A stretch of 27,100 nt of DNA from Eubacterium sp. (GTDB lineage: Bacteria; Bacillota_A; Clostridia; Lachnospirales; Lachnospiraceae). Position numbers and translations under genes: made by a program. Below the pieces are notes generated by a model. That model was given only the letters and a program-made list of their open reading frames with translations. It was not told the DNA's origin and ran no database searches. Where the stretch lies: positions 1 through 27,100 of the forward strand of contig JAMPGN010000028.1 of NCBI GenBank assembly GCA_023663915.1. Direction: 5' to 3'. Below, one piece after another: positions 8,405-16,427 of this stretch (the first letter of the stretch is position 1; each line of letters begins with the position of its first letter).

Positions 8405-8931
8405 GCGCCCTTCTCCTTTCCATACATCTTGCGCAGCATCGCCCTTGCACGATAAATCTGCGTCTGCACCGTCTTTAACTTCATCCCTCTCTGTATCGCA
8501 ATCTCCGAAGGCTCTAGCTCATCGTAATAATATGCCTTCGCAATCTCATCATACGGCGGTTTCAACGCCATACATCTCGCGAGCAGAGTTTCCCGCACTT
8601 CTTCTTCCAGACAGACACTCTCCGGAGTCTCACATAGATTTCCGGTCTGTTCCAGACCCACATCTTGAGTCGGAATGCTCCTTCGCCCTGCGCTCTGGAG
8701 ATAATCGAGGCATTTGTTGGTTGCAATCCTGCATAACCACGCCTTTTCATGTCTTCCGTCGAAGTCTTTCAGATGATCGTAGGCTGACAAGAATGTGTCC
8801 TGCGTCAGATCTTCGGAGGCAAAGTAATCCGATGTCATCTTATAACATATAGAAAAAACAAGATGTTGGTAGGAATCAATCAGCGCTGACAGTTGTTCTT
8901 CCCGGTTGATACGCTCTGCCCCCTTTCTCAC
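8401..8931 (-). CDS. ECF-type RNA polymerase sigma factor
   Basis: A 176-residue sigma-70 factor with only regions 2 and 4. Region 2 runs from about residue 15 to 80 (HLVFSICYKMTSDYFASEDLTQDTFLSAYDHL in two adjoining segments, then EKAWLCRIATNKCLDYLQS). Region 4 lies at about 118-170 and includes the helix-turn-helix KLKTVQTQIYRARAMLRK. It directs polymerase to a small regulon, presumably including its own operon with the three membrane proteins that follow. The start is unusual: the frame opens at a GTG (8931) with no ribosome site, and a TATAAT -10 box lies only about 12 bases upstream, so the mRNA would have a leader of only about 6 nt. AAAGGGGG inside codons 3-5 could instead serve a rare ATC start at codon 8. 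Confidence 0.9.
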   Translation of the reverse strand: MRKGAERINREEQLSALIDSYQHLVFSICYKMTSDYFASEDLTQDTFLSAYDHLKDFDGRHEKAWLCRIATNKCLDYLQSAGRRSIPTQDVGLEQTGNLCETPESVCLEEEVRETLLARCMALKPPYDEIAKAYYYDELEPSEIAIQRGMKLKTVQTQIYRARAMLRKMYGKEKGA

Positions 8932-8943
8932 ACGACTCTATCT

Positions 8944-8949
8944 ATTATA
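8944..8949 (-). promoter_or_regulatory. -10 box of the ECF sigma operon
   Basis: A perfect TATAAT on the minus strand lies 12 bases before the sigma GTG codon. A weak -35 candidate, GACAAT, is 17 bases further upstream. Initiation about 7 bases downstream would leave only about 6 nt before the start codon. Confidence 0.45.
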
Positions 8950-8993
8950 ACGGAGCATATCTTCGATTGTCTTCAAATATTTTCACAAAAATA

Positions 8994-9029
8994 AAAACCT
9001 TTACTTCTTGGTTTAGAAGTAAAGGTTTT
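8994..9029 (-). terminator. Rho-independent terminator of the Rpn-type pseudogene
   Basis: A perfect 15-bp stem (8994-9008 with 9015-9029, 6-base loop), followed on the minus strand by TTTTTATTTTTG. It lies just past the stop of the leftward pseudogene and separates it from the sigma operon promoter. Confidence 0.85.
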
Positions 9030-9034
9030 CTGTC

Positions 9035-9692
9035 CTATAAGCTGTATTCATGGTAAAGTTGTTCGCGGTATTTCTGTTCGGAAAGCGCACGCTTCATGTC
9101 TTCGTCCCTCCCGTCAGACATAAGTCTTTGTATCAGTTGAATAACGCGGTTTTCCGCTTCTTCCCGCTCGCTTTTCATATGCTTCTCTTCATCATACTCA
9201 AAGATGCTCATCGCTATCGCCTCCGCACGGTTTCTTGATAAAAAGTCAGAAAGTATCCCGTTCTTAATACAATAATCTACCGCCTGCTCGACCGCCTCTG
9301 GAAAAAGCATTTCTTTTGCAAAATCCCTGACCTGCTTTACATACTGCGCATATTCTTTTAAAATACGGCATGCCTCTAACAATTCCTCATTATACCCCAA
9401 ATTAATATTATAGACTATTACGGTCAATTCCAGCGCTGGCTGTTCCTGCTCTTTCTCAAAGGAATCCGACAACCGCAATATCCGTCGTTCCGGCTGGAGA
9501 TCTGTTCCGTTATAAAACACTACAAATTTCGGTGCAGGGATACAAACAAGTGATTTCCAAACTGTCTACATCCGTATAATCCGTTCCGTTCAGTGCGTTA
9601 TAGAGACTGAGTAGATTTTCTTTTTCCTTAAAAAGCATCCGGAATACAGTGTCCTTGTAGTTACGTTGTGCATTTGTTTCTTTTTCTCTCAT
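9035..9692 (-). pseudogene. Rpn/PD-(D/E)XK nuclease-transposase family, internal deletion
   Basis: Two overlapping frames together form one broken gene. The first 47 or so codons (from ATG 9692, with AGGAGG 7 bases upstream) give KDTVFRMLFKEKENLLSLYNALNGTDYTD, the usual start of Rpn-family recombination-promoting nucleases. The other frame (from about 9545) gives IPAPKFVVFYNGT, QPERRILRLSDSFE and RNRAEAIAMSIFEYDEEK, the usual second half. The stretch that should lie between them, roughly 70-80 codons holding the PD-(D/E)XK catalytic residues, is missing, and the junction shifts the frame. Family members are around 300 residues; about 215 remain. The promoter at 9872-9900 and the terminator at 8994-9029 are kept, so decay may be recent. 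Confidence 0.85.
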
Positions 9693-9871
9693 CTGATGTC
9701 CTCCTAAAATGTCTGGCAGCTTTCCCTAAAAGGGAGAAGATACCTTGGCAGGAGAACCATTTCAGAATCCCCTGCTTTTACAAATGTTGATTGGATTCAA
9801 AGCACGGATTTTCTGAAACTTAGAATAAAAGAAGTTGCTGAACTGTCTTAGTAGAAAATATGCTTTTTCTT

Positions 9872-9900
9872 ACTATAACACATATTGAACGTAATTACAA
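9872..9900 (-). promoter_or_regulatory. promoter for the Rpn-type pseudogene
   Basis: On the minus strand TTGTAA (9895-9900) and TATAGT (9872-9877) are separated by exactly 17 bases. It would give a leader of about 175 nt before the ATG at 9692. That leader (9693-9870) contains short imperfect hairpins, and I see no gene in it. Confidence 0.5.
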
Positions 9901-9963
9901 TCTGTTTTTTATCTTTTTGCGGAACACGCGAAATATACGAAATAGATTCTATGCACCGCTTAC

Positions 9964-10320
9964 CTACCCTTTCATCTTCGGCTTAAACACCAGACTCGCC
10001 AGATACCCAAACACCAGCGCCGCACAGCATCCCACGGCACCCGTCTTGAATCCGCCTTGAAAAAGCCCGATAAAGCCATTTTCCGACACCGCTTCCTTGA
10101 CGCCTTTCATCAGAATATTTCCATATCCAAGCAACGGCACGCTCGCGCCTGCGCCCGCATATTCCATAAAAGGCTCATACCACCCGAAAAAGCTGATCAC
10201 CGCACCCGTGCACACGAGGAGTACCATGATACGTCCCGGCATCAGCTTTGTCTTTTCCATCAGGATCTGCACAAGCGCACAGATCACGCCGCCCACCCAA
10301 AAAGCATTAAAATAATCCAT
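9964..10320 (-). CDS. spoVAE: stage V sporulation protein AE
   Basis: A 118-residue membrane protein of the SpoVA channel, which moves calcium-dipicolinate into the forespore and out at germination. MDYFNAFWVGGVICALVQIL, the LMPGRIMVLLVCTGAVISFFG helix, the GAGASVPLLGYGN block and the closing VFGYLASLVFKPK are typical of SpoVAE. The longer frame up to 10359 adds 13 unlikely residues; the family start is MDYxNAFWVGG at 10320, with GGTGA just upstream. A sigma-G-like promoter (10369-10399) overlaps the end of aroK. SpoVAE normally follows spoVAD directly. Here spoVAD is about 10 kb upstream, and spoVAC is not in the window. Confidence 0.93.
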   Translation of the reverse strand: MDYFNAFWVGGVICALVQILMEKTKLMPGRIMVLLVCTGAVISFFGWYEPFMEYAGAGASVPLLGYGNILMKGVKEAVSENGFIGLFQGGFKTGAVGCCAALVFGYLASLVFKPKMKG

Positions 10321-10368
10321 CTTTTCACCATCCGATCTTTTTGTTGTTATTCTCTGCAAATTTGGGAA

Positions 10369-10399
10369 TATTATGCGGATAAATTTTATATTTTATTAC
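10369..10399 (-). promoter_or_regulatory. sigma-G-like promoter of spoVAE
   Basis: On the minus strand GTAATA (10394-10399) and CATAATA (10369-10375) are 18 bases apart. The -10 fits the forespore sigma-F/G pattern CATnnTA and the -35 is a partial match. The -35 overlaps the aroK stop codon. It would let spoVAE be expressed apart from spoVAD. Confidence 0.45.
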
Positions 10400-10917
10400 C
10401 TTTTGCGGCTATGGAAGAATTGATGTTTTCCCGCAATCTCCTCCACAATCTCCCGAATCGCCTTCTCTTCACAATCCACCACGACATCCGCGTATCTCTC
10501 ATACAGTGGAACACGCTCTTCGTAAAGTTCCTGCAATCCCTGACCGTCCCTAAGCGTCACGCCCCGCTCACTCAAGTCGCCCAGCCTCTCGGCAATCGCC
10601 CCACAGGACAATTTCAGATAAACGATCGTCCCGATCTGCTTAAAATGCTCCATTGCCCTGCTGCCATACACCGCGCTTCCCCCGGTGGCGATCACGGTCC
10701 TGTGCTCATCCATGGAAGCATTCACCGTTTCTTCCACTTTCCAGAAACCTTCCACGCCTCGCGCCGATATGATTTCATGTAATAATCTGCCTTCCCTGCT
10801 CTGGATGACCAGATCGGAATCCACAAAGGCATAGCCCAGTTTCTTGGCAAGCACTACGCCTACCGTACTCTTGCCTGCACCGGGCATGCCTATGAGTATG
10901 ATATTGTCTTTATTCAT
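10396..10917 (-). CDS. aroK: shikimate kinase
   Basis: A 173-residue kinase that phosphorylates shikimate with ATP in the chorismate pathway. The Walker A motif GMPGAGKST lies at about 10-18 and the DSD substrate/Mg motif at about 33-35. An R-containing FWKVEE region and ATGGSAVYGS (about 78-87, the shikimate-binding GGG loop in variant form) follow. ERVPLYERYADVVVD (about 133-147) carries the C-terminal adenine/lid arginines. Length and order are normal for AroK. No strong ribosome site is seen before the ATG (GAGG lies about 13 bases upstream), so initiation may be weak. The only other aro-like feature is none: it lies alone between ridA and spoVAE. Confidence 0.9.
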   Translation of the reverse strand: MNKDNIILIGMPGAGKSTVGVVLAKKLGYAFVDSDLVIQSREGRLLHEIISARGVEGFWKVEETVNASMDEHRTVIATGGSAVYGSRAMEHFKQIGTIVYLKLSCGAIAERLGDLSERGVTLRDGQGLQELYEERVPLYERYADVVVDCEEKAIREIVEEIAGKHQFFHSRKR

Positions 10918-11009
10918 ACATTATGTAAACCTCAATCCACATCTATAAATTGGTAAGCCATAATTAACATCTTGAAATTATGTAAACTTATCACGCAAAT
11001 ATCTATGAC

Positions 11010-11387
11010 TTACCCCAAATACGCCAACACTTCCACCTCGCACAATACATCCTTGGGAAGCTGCTTCACAGCAACGCAGCTTCTGGCGGGTTTCTCGGTA
11101 AAGTATTTCTCATATACCGCATTAAAAGCCGCAAAATCCGCCATCTCGGCAAGAAAACAGGTGGTTTTCACCACTTTGGCATAATCTACCCCAGCCTCCG
11201 TTAAGATCGCTCCTACATTTTTCATGACCTGTTGCGCCTGCTCCGTGATATCTTTACCAGCAATATCACCGGTTGCCGGATCGATCGGAATCTGCCCCGA
11301 CGCAAACAGAAAATCTCCTGCGATAATGCCCTGTGAATACGGCCCGATCGCTGCCGGAGCCTTATCTGTCGATATTTTAGTTAACAT
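11010..11387 (-). CDS. ridA: RidA family enamine/imine deaminase
   Basis: A 125-residue RidA/YjgF protein. These trimers hydrolyse reactive enamine/imine intermediates such as 2-aminoacrylate made by PLP enzymes. Family blocks are APAAIGPYSQG (about 10-20), FASGQIPIDPATG (about 28-40), KTTCFLAEMADFAAFNAVY (about 74-92) and PARSCVAVKQLPKD (about 99-112), in which the arginine binds the substrate carboxylate. CEVEVLA near the end holds the conserved glutamate. Upstream (11395-11442) the minus strand is an almost pure purine tract of about 45 bases before a GAGGA ribosome site. No partner PLP enzyme is adjacent, so a housekeeping role is likely. Confidence 0.95.
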   Translation of the reverse strand: MLTKISTDKAPAAIGPYSQGIIAGDFLFASGQIPIDPATGDIAGKDITEQAQQVMKNVGAILTEAGVDYAKVVKTTCFLAEMADFAAFNAVYEKYFTEKPARSCVAVKQLPKDVLCEVEVLAYLG

Positions 11388-11477
11388 AACTCATTCCTCG
11401 CTTTCTTTTTTCTTCTTTCCTTTTTTTTCTTCTTTTTCCTAATAAGCGCTTCTGCTACCCGAACAAAATTCGCATGA

Positions 11478-11708
11478 CTACTCCCCAAACCGCGCCCGCA
11501 CATAGAATCCTCTCGCGTTGTGGGTAATTTCCGTCACGACTCCTTCACGTTCCAGCATACGTTCCCTGAAAGGAACATTGCCCGACATGGCAAGGGACGG
11601 GTCAATCGTATAGTAATAATTACTTGGAAGCACGCCCTCCGTTACCGTGACATGATCCCCTTCCTTCAGCAATCCGGGACGCTCCATCTTAAACTCCATT
11701 TCCCGCAT
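11478..11708 (-). CDS. small hypothetical protein
   Basis: A 76-residue soluble protein of unknown function and no family known to me. It begins MREMEFKMERPGLLKEGDHVTV and contains a tract with PSNYYYTIDPSLAMSGNVPF, then GVVTEITHNARGFYVRARFGE. The short beta-strand rich C-terminal half looks like a small barrel (SH3-like or KOW-like) domain. The frame continues upstream to 11756, but AAGGAG lies 6 bases before the ATG at 11708, which fixes the start. It is 116 bases after the epimerase stop and could be cotranscribed with it. Confidence 0.6.
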   Translation of the reverse strand: MREMEFKMERPGLLKEGDHVTVTEGVLPSNYYYTIDPSLAMSGNVPFRERMLEREGVVTEITHNARGFYVRARFGE

Positions 11709-11824
11709 CCTGCTCTCCTTTTTCCTGTACATTATATACTTCACATATTGTTTCATTGCCGGATTGTTCCACCTTCCCCGGCGCTTCCACGATTCTGTTT
11801 CTTTTTATTTTCTGCTCACATCGA

Positions 11825-12847
11825 TCAGCCCCGCACTTTCGCAAGCGCTTCCTCCTGCGCCGCGACCACCCGGTCGCACCAGGCATAGAACGCAGGATCT
11901 TCCTTCTGGCATTCAGGATGCACAAGCACATAGTCCACCGCCATGCGCACGCCTTGGTCAAAACGGACTGTTGCCACATAATCCGGCACAAGCCGCTTTA
12001 ATTTGGCATTGTCGAAAACCACGCTGTTTGCCTTATCTCCCAGAAGCGATCCCCGCAGATCCCACTCAGACGGGCTGCATGAAGCAAGAAACTCACTGGA
12101 CACATAACACGCATTCAGCTTTACACCGAGCGCATCCGCAATCGCCTGATAAATCTGATTCCACGTCAATGTCTCATCGCTCGTGATCTGCACCGCCTCA
12201 CCGATGGCATGGATATTTCCCATCAGACCGACAAATCCTTTGGCAAAATCCGTATTGTGCGTCATCGTCCAAAGAGATGTTCCGTCCCCCTGTATGATGA
12301 CTTTTTTCCCTTCTAACATCCGTTTTATCACCTGGTAACTGCCGCCTGTACCGTGCACTCCAAGCGGCACCGAGCGTTCGCTGTATGTATGACTCGGACG
12401 CACGATCGTGACCGGAAAACCTTCTTCCCGATACCATTTCATCAAAAGTTCCTCGCCTGCAATCTTGTTGCGTGAATATTCCCAATACGGGTTCGCCAGA
12501 GGCGTTCCCTCGTCAATCCGGTAATCGGAGAGCGGCTTCTGATATGCCGATGCCGAACTGATATAGATAAACTGTTTCGTCCTTCCGCGAAACAGACGGT
12601 GATCCCGCTCTAAATGTTGTGGCGTAAAGGCAATAAAATCCGCCACCACATCAAAATTCTTCCCCTCCAGTTTCCGCCGCACATCTTCCTCGTCCCCGAT
12701 ATCCGCCGTGATAACATGCGCCCCTTCCGGCAACACACCATTACGCGATCCACGGTTGACCAGCCACAGCTCATGCCCTTCTCTCAGAAGCTTGGCAGAG
12801 ATCGCCGTACTGATCGTACCTGTTCCGCCAATAAATAATGCTTTCAT
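11825..12847 (-). CDS. NAD-dependent epimerase/dehydratase family protein
   Basis: A 340-residue extended short-chain dehydrogenase/reductase. The N-terminal KALFIGGTGTISTAIS is the nucleotide-binding Rossmann loop (GGxGxI form), VADFIAFTP and FIYISSASAYQKP carry the active-site serine region, and YSRNK (about 125-129) is the YxxxK catalytic pair. TIVRPSHTYSERSVP and a substrate-binding C-terminal half follow. It resembles the CSP41/isoflavone-reductase-like branch seen in Firmicutes; the sugar or other substrate is unknown. GGAAGGAG sits 5 bases before the ATG. A diverged copy of its first 150 or so codons lies at 19339-19694. Confidence 0.88.
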   Translation of the reverse strand: MKALFIGGTGTISTAISAKLLREGHELWLVNRGSRNGVLPEGAHVITADIGDEEDVRRKLEGKNFDVVADFIAFTPQHLERDHRLFRGRTKQFIYISSASAYQKPLSDYRIDEGTPLANPYWEYSRNKIAGEELLMKWYREEGFPVTIVRPSHTYSERSVPLGVHGTGGSYQVIKRMLEGKKVIIQGDGTSLWTMTHNTDFAKGFVGLMGNIHAIGEAVQITSDETLTWNQIYQAIADALGVKLNACYVSSEFLASCSPSEWDLRGSLLGDKANSVVFDNAKLKRLVPDYVATVRFDQGVRMAVDYVLVHPECQKEDPAFYAWCDRVVAAQEEALAKVRG

Positions 12848-12880
12848 TGCACTCCTTCCTTTCCATTATTTTTCATTTTG

Positions 12881-13165
12881 CTAAATCCCAAACATATTCC
12901 TAAGCGGATTAATCCCTTTTGCCTGCCTAAGTATCGTATCCTTATCCCCCTCAAGATAATCCTCCAGCTTACCGATCTCTTCATTCGTAAACCCTTCCGA
13001 CTTCTCGATCACACCGTCCGGAACGATCCCTTCCGCCCAGTCTTTCCCCCTAAGAAAGGATACCCTCACAAAGGTCTTCTCTCCTTTATGAAGCATTCCC
13101 GAAACAAGAATATTCATCTCATCAGAAACCGGTTCTCTTTTTACAACAACTCTTCCGTCTTCCAT
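12881..13165 (-). CDS. small hypothetical protein
   Basis: A 94-residue soluble, charged protein of no family I can name. The N-terminal part (MEDGRVVVKREPVSDEMNIL) is beta-rich; FVRVSFLRGKDWAEGIVPDG and a helical second half with NEEIGKLEDYLEGDKDTILRQAK follow, ending in NPLRNMFGI. GGTGG stands about 8 bases before the ATG. It ends 33 bases before the epimerase start and probably shares its transcript. The position upstream of an SDR gene gives no functional hint. The following 13166-13433 is AT-rich and holds nothing I can recognise. Confidence 0.65.
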   Translation of the reverse strand: MEDGRVVVKREPVSDEMNILVSGMLHKGEKTFVRVSFLRGKDWAEGIVPDGVIEKSEGFTNEEIGKLEDYLEGDKDTILRQAKGINPLRNMFGI

Positions 13166-13433
13166 CTGTTTTCCACCACACTCCTACATCCACGAACTAT
13201 CATTACATTCTGCACAAAATAAGTCTATCACATTCCAAGCAAAATTGTCACTACATGCTTACATTTTCATATGCAGACTCCTTTTAGTTTTACCCATGTT
13301 GCCGGAAAAATATACCATGTTACAAGCCTATAATCAATGTTTATGGCTAATAAAGAAGCAAGAACGAATAACAATAAAACGATAACCGGCGACGGACGAA
13401 ATCTCACTCATCATTCCATTTATTTTTTTCAAA

Positions 13434-13459
13434 AACTATGACATAATGGTGTCATAGTT
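13434..13459 (+). promoter_or_regulatory. perfect inverted-repeat operator before WYL remnant
   Basis: AACTATGACA (13434-13443) and TGTCATAGTT (13450-13459) form a perfect 10-bp inverted repeat with a 6-base spacer, 32 bases before the ATG of the regulator remnant. It is the expected autoregulatory site of the WYL-type repressor once encoded here. Confidence 0.6.
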
Positions 13460-13491
13460 AAAATGATATGATTTAGGAGAAAGGAAAATTT

Positions 13492-13698
13492 ATGAAGATT
13501 GACCGTTTAGTGGGCATCATATTACCTTTATTGAAATACGGAAAAACATCCGCTTATGGTGTTAATGGCGGATATGAAATATTAGATACCTATATATTGG
13601 ACAGGCATTTAGGAAATGAACGTGATTTAGGGCCGCAGGGCATTATAGACAAAATTTCACATACCTGTGAAGAAGTGTTGAGTATTTATAGGGGGTAA
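13492..13698 (+). pseudogene. WYL-domain transcriptional regulator remnant
   Basis: A 68-codon open frame stitched from pieces of a regulator normally near 300 residues. MKIDRLVGIILPLLKYGKTSA is the usual start of the HTH domain of YafY/WYL-type regulators, GVNGGYEILDTYILDR matches the wing at the end of that HTH domain, and LGPQGIIDKISHTCEEVLSIYR resembles the extreme C-terminus after the WYL domain. The recognition helix and the whole WYL core are missing, so at least two in-frame deletions are implied. The upstream operator and the ribosome site for the next gene (GGGGG in the last codons) are retained. It cannot act as a normal repressor. A functional micro-protein is possible but unsupported. 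Confidence 0.7.
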
Positions 13699-13700
13699 GC

Positions 13701-14897
13701 ATGGAAAAGTATACAAAGCAGCAGATACGCAGAGGGCTGGCGCATTATCAGAATATAGACCATTCAGAAAAATTGTATGGAACAGACGGAATAAAAAAAC
13801 TGATGAGGAAGCTGCGTTCCATTCAGTATGATCCATTAAATGTAGTCGGACGCAACGCTGATTTGGTGCTGCAGGCACGAATTGCGGATTACCGAAGTGA
13901 AATGCTGGAGAACTTGCTTTATACGGAGCATTTTCTTACAGACGGATTTGATAAGGAAATGTGCATTTATGTTACAGAGGACTTTGAAAAGTTTGGATAT
14001 GTCAGGCATATGCAGACGCAATCAGCAGAGCGTACTATATCGTACAGAGGGCAGACAGAAGCATTGAATATATTGCAGGAAGTAAAGGAGTTTGTTTCTG
14101 CAAATGGTTTAACGGGAACAAAAGATATTTCCATTGGCGAGATAAGAGAAAGCCGGTGGGGACATAAAAAACTATCCAGTGCGGCGTTGGATTATCTGTA
14201 TACAAAGGGGGAATTATGCGTTGCCAAAAAGATTGGAACACAAAAACAGTTCGATTTGACTGAACGTGTAATACCAAAAGACTATTTTTCGGGCTTTCGT
14301 TTTATGACGATAGAACAATTTTTGGACTGGTATGTAAAAAGGCGAATTGCGGGCGTAGGTATTTTGTGGGGAAAGCGGGGCGGCGCATGGCAGGGTAATT
14401 ATTTATGGGATAATGAACTGCGAAAAAGCACAATAACCCGACTGATAGAAAAAGGGGAACTTAAAGTTATCCATGTGGAGGGGATTACAGAAGAATTTTA
14501 TTGTTGTGAAGATTTTCTCCAATCCCTAAAAAGTGAAAGAATATGCGATTACGCCAGATTTATCGCTCCGCTTGACAACATGATATGGGACAGAAAAATG
14601 GCAGAAAATATATTTGATTTTTCATACAGTTGGGAGGTATATACGCCAGTATCAAAACGGAAATACGGGTATTATGTCCTTCCCGTTTTGTACAATGATA
14701 ACTTTGTCGCACGTTTTGAAGCTGTTCCCATAAGTAAGAATAAGTGCTTTGAAATTAAAAACTGGTGGTGGGAAAAGGGGATTTTAATTGATGAGAAAAT
14801 AATAAATGCGATTATGGAAGAAATGAAAAGGTTTGCAAATATGCATAACGCAGCGTTAAGCAACAAAAATCAAAAACAGTTGGAGGTAAGATTATGA
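13701..14897 (+). CDS. YcaQ/AlkX-like DNA glycosylase (HTH_42 family)
   Basis: A 398-residue winged-helix protein of the HTH_42 family, whose studied members (AlkZ, YcaQ/AlkX) remove alkylated bases and unhook interstrand crosslinks. RSIQYDPLNVVGRNADLVLQAR (about 38-59, given here in one block for position) contains the Q-Y-D triad, matching the catalytic Q-aromatic-D pattern of the AlkX branch. FIAPLDNMIWDRK and WEVYTPVSKRKYGYYVLPVLY (about 289-335) are further family blocks. The ATG follows the remnant stop by two bases, with GGGGG 5 bases upstream. Base composition is AT-richer than neighbouring core genes, suggesting acquisition. The gene appears intact even though both neighbours are broken, and probably stays under the old operator. 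Confidence 0.8.
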   Translation: MEKYTKQQIRRGLAHYQNIDHSEKLYGTDGIKKLMRKLRSIQYDPLNVVGRNADLVLQARIADYRSEMLENLLYTEHFLTDGFDKEMCIYVTEDFEKFGYVRHMQTQSAERTISYRGQTEALNILQEVKEFVSANGLTGTKDISIGEIRESRWGHKKLSSAALDYLYTKGELCVAKKIGTQKQFDLTERVIPKDYFSGFRFMTIEQFLDWYVKRRIAGVGILWGKRGGAWQGNYLWDNELRKSTITRLIEKGELKVIHVEGITEEFYCCEDFLQSLKSERICDYARFIAPLDNMIWDRKMAENIFDFSYSWEVYTPVSKRKYGYYVLPVLYNDNFVARFEAVPISKNKCFEIKNWWWEKGILIDEKIINAIMEEMKRFANMHNAALSNKNQKQLEVRL

Positions 14898-15174
14898 GTG
14901 GAATAACCAGATTGGATATCAGTGAAGAATGAGCACATGCAGATTTCACGGGAGGTATCCAGTCCATAAATCAATCCAGACCATAGCCTGTTGCTTGTGT
15001 TCAGAAAATGAACATTGTTCTGGCTGTAATTCTGGCGAATGCCTGGATAAAGAATGGTGCGAAAATAGAAAATATTCACTTCTTAAAAATTTAGAACACT
15101 GTTATAATTGTACTGAAAATTGTAGAAAGGGATTCTTAAGCAAAATCAGACCTATCCAGCAGTCAGCCGGATAG
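14894..15174 (+). pseudogene. Cys-rich protein remnant
   Basis: A gene start (ATG 14894, GGAGG 7 bases upstream, overlapping the previous stop by 4 bases) reads MSGITRLDISEE and then hits a stop. In another frame from about 14985 the sequence CCLCSENEHCSGCNSGECLD, EWCENRKYSLLKNLEHCYNC and CRKGFLSKIRP resumes. About a dozen regularly spaced cysteines suggest a zinc-binding protein of the DUF3795-like kind. At least one frameshift lies near 14930-14985, and the usual C-terminal part is missing. It was probably the third gene of the preceding operon. The family assignment is tentative. Confidence 0.55.
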
Positions 15175-15177
15175 GTC
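15149..15177 (-). terminator. hairpin after the symporter pseudogene
   Basis: A perfect 9-bp stem (15149-15157 with 15169-15177, 11-base loop) lies 16 bases past the symporter stop and is followed on the minus strand by TGATTTT. It may also end the rightward YcaQ operon. Confidence 0.6.
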
Positions 15178-15193
15178 GGCAAAAATCATTTTT

Positions 15194-16413
15194 TTATTTC
15201 GCCCTCAACTTTTCATTTTCATCAGCAACCTTAAAAAACATAAAGAAAATGAAAATCAGTATTGCACAGATCATAGGAAATGTATTATATGCAAAGGCAA
15301 TCGCAGTATGCGCTGACTGTGGCTGTACTTCAAGGCTCCCATCATATTTTCCAATCGCCAGAATAACTCCCAGAATCAGACTGGACAAGCCCATAAAGAT
15401 CTTCATCAAGGCATTTGTGAAGGAAGAATAAAACGTTTCTATCCGCATCCCCGTCTTTAATACACTGAAATCCATGCACTGGATCAAATAAATCGGATGA
15501 CAGATACTAAAAGCCGTCATGGTAAAACTTGCAAGTAAATTCCCTATGAATAAAAGCGGTATATTCGCTCCGGCGGCTCCTCTCAGCAAATATCCGCAGA
15601 CGCCGATAATCATACACAGCATCCCGAATTTTCTTGCACCAAGTTTTTCGATCATTTTGGGATATACTAAAAACAACGGCATGGAAGCCAGACCCGACAA
15701 TGATATAATCGACATAATTTCTATGTTTCCAATATTGGTATTGAAATAATACGTTCCCACAACATTAGAGAAGCCCATAACCAAAGCATAAAGTGCATAC
15801 ATCCCCATATAGATGATAAAATACTTGTTCTGGAATATTGTCTTTAACTGTGTAAGTACGTTGATCTTTTCCTTTTGCTCTGCCTTTTTGGTATAAACAC
15901 CTGCTGCAATCAACTCCTCATCGGTATATTCCTTCATTAATATAAAAGCAATGATAAGAAAAATAATCCCGGCTGCTCCAAGTGTTCCAGAAATAAACGT
16001 CCATGTATGTGCCCCTCCGCCATTCGCAATCATGATCGGAAGCACCACAGCCACTACCATTCCGACAATCGTCATGCTGAAACCGGTCAATGAGGATACT
16101 TTTGCTTTTGCATTTTCTCCCAGAACACTTCTTCTCAGAAGGGTCTCTTTGGAGACATTAAACAATGTTCCACACAGACTCGAATCGAGATTATATGCTA
16201 CAAAAATCCAGATCATCTTGCCCACATTCGGCAGGTTTGGGGTACTAAACATAAGAATCAGAAACACATGAGCAGACCGATAGACATTGCTGTCAGGAAC
16301 AGGCTGTTTGTAGCATAAAATGTTAAATATGTAATCAGTAAATCATTCATGATAGAACCTGCCTGTATACAGGCATAGCCTATCCCCTTTTTTAACCACT
16401 TCTTTTCTTCCAT
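15194..16413 (-). pseudogene. GPH-family sugar:cation symporter, internal deletion and frameshift
   Basis: The gene starts at ATG 16413 (AAGGA upstream) and reads MEEKKWLKKGIGYACIQAGS to GLLMCF, then stops after 51 codons. A second frame resumes at VFLILMFSTPNLPN and runs 357 residues to the normal C-terminus, with about nine membrane helices. The GPH family (MelB, XylP-like glycoside/pentoside transporters) has roughly 450 residues; about 45 spanning the end of helix 1 to helix 3, including the cation-site region, are missing at the junction near 16262-16270. The start codon lies 15 bases after the GH39 stop, so it was the xyloside importer of that operon. Read through as it stands it cannot make a full carrier. 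Confidence 0.8.
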
Positions 16414-16427
16414 TTTTATTTTCCTTT

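Noticed and set aside
10057..10782. 241-codon + strand open frame across spoVAE and aroK
   Set aside because: It is antisense to two well supported genes, and its translation resembles no protein.
10919..10987. Two ATTATGTAAAC direct repeats between aroK and ridA
   Set aside because: Eleven bases of AT-rich sequence in a short intergenic gap; not enough to argue for an operator or mobile end.
11395..11442. Pyrimidine tract of about 45 bases before ridA as a possible special structure
   Set aside because: It is interrupted, has no mirror symmetry that I can see, and purine-rich leaders are common in this group.
12198..12485. Matching alternative-frame products in the two epimerase copies (here and at 19283-19621)
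   Set aside because: Both begin alike only because the underlying DNA is paralogous; the real frame is the epimerase.
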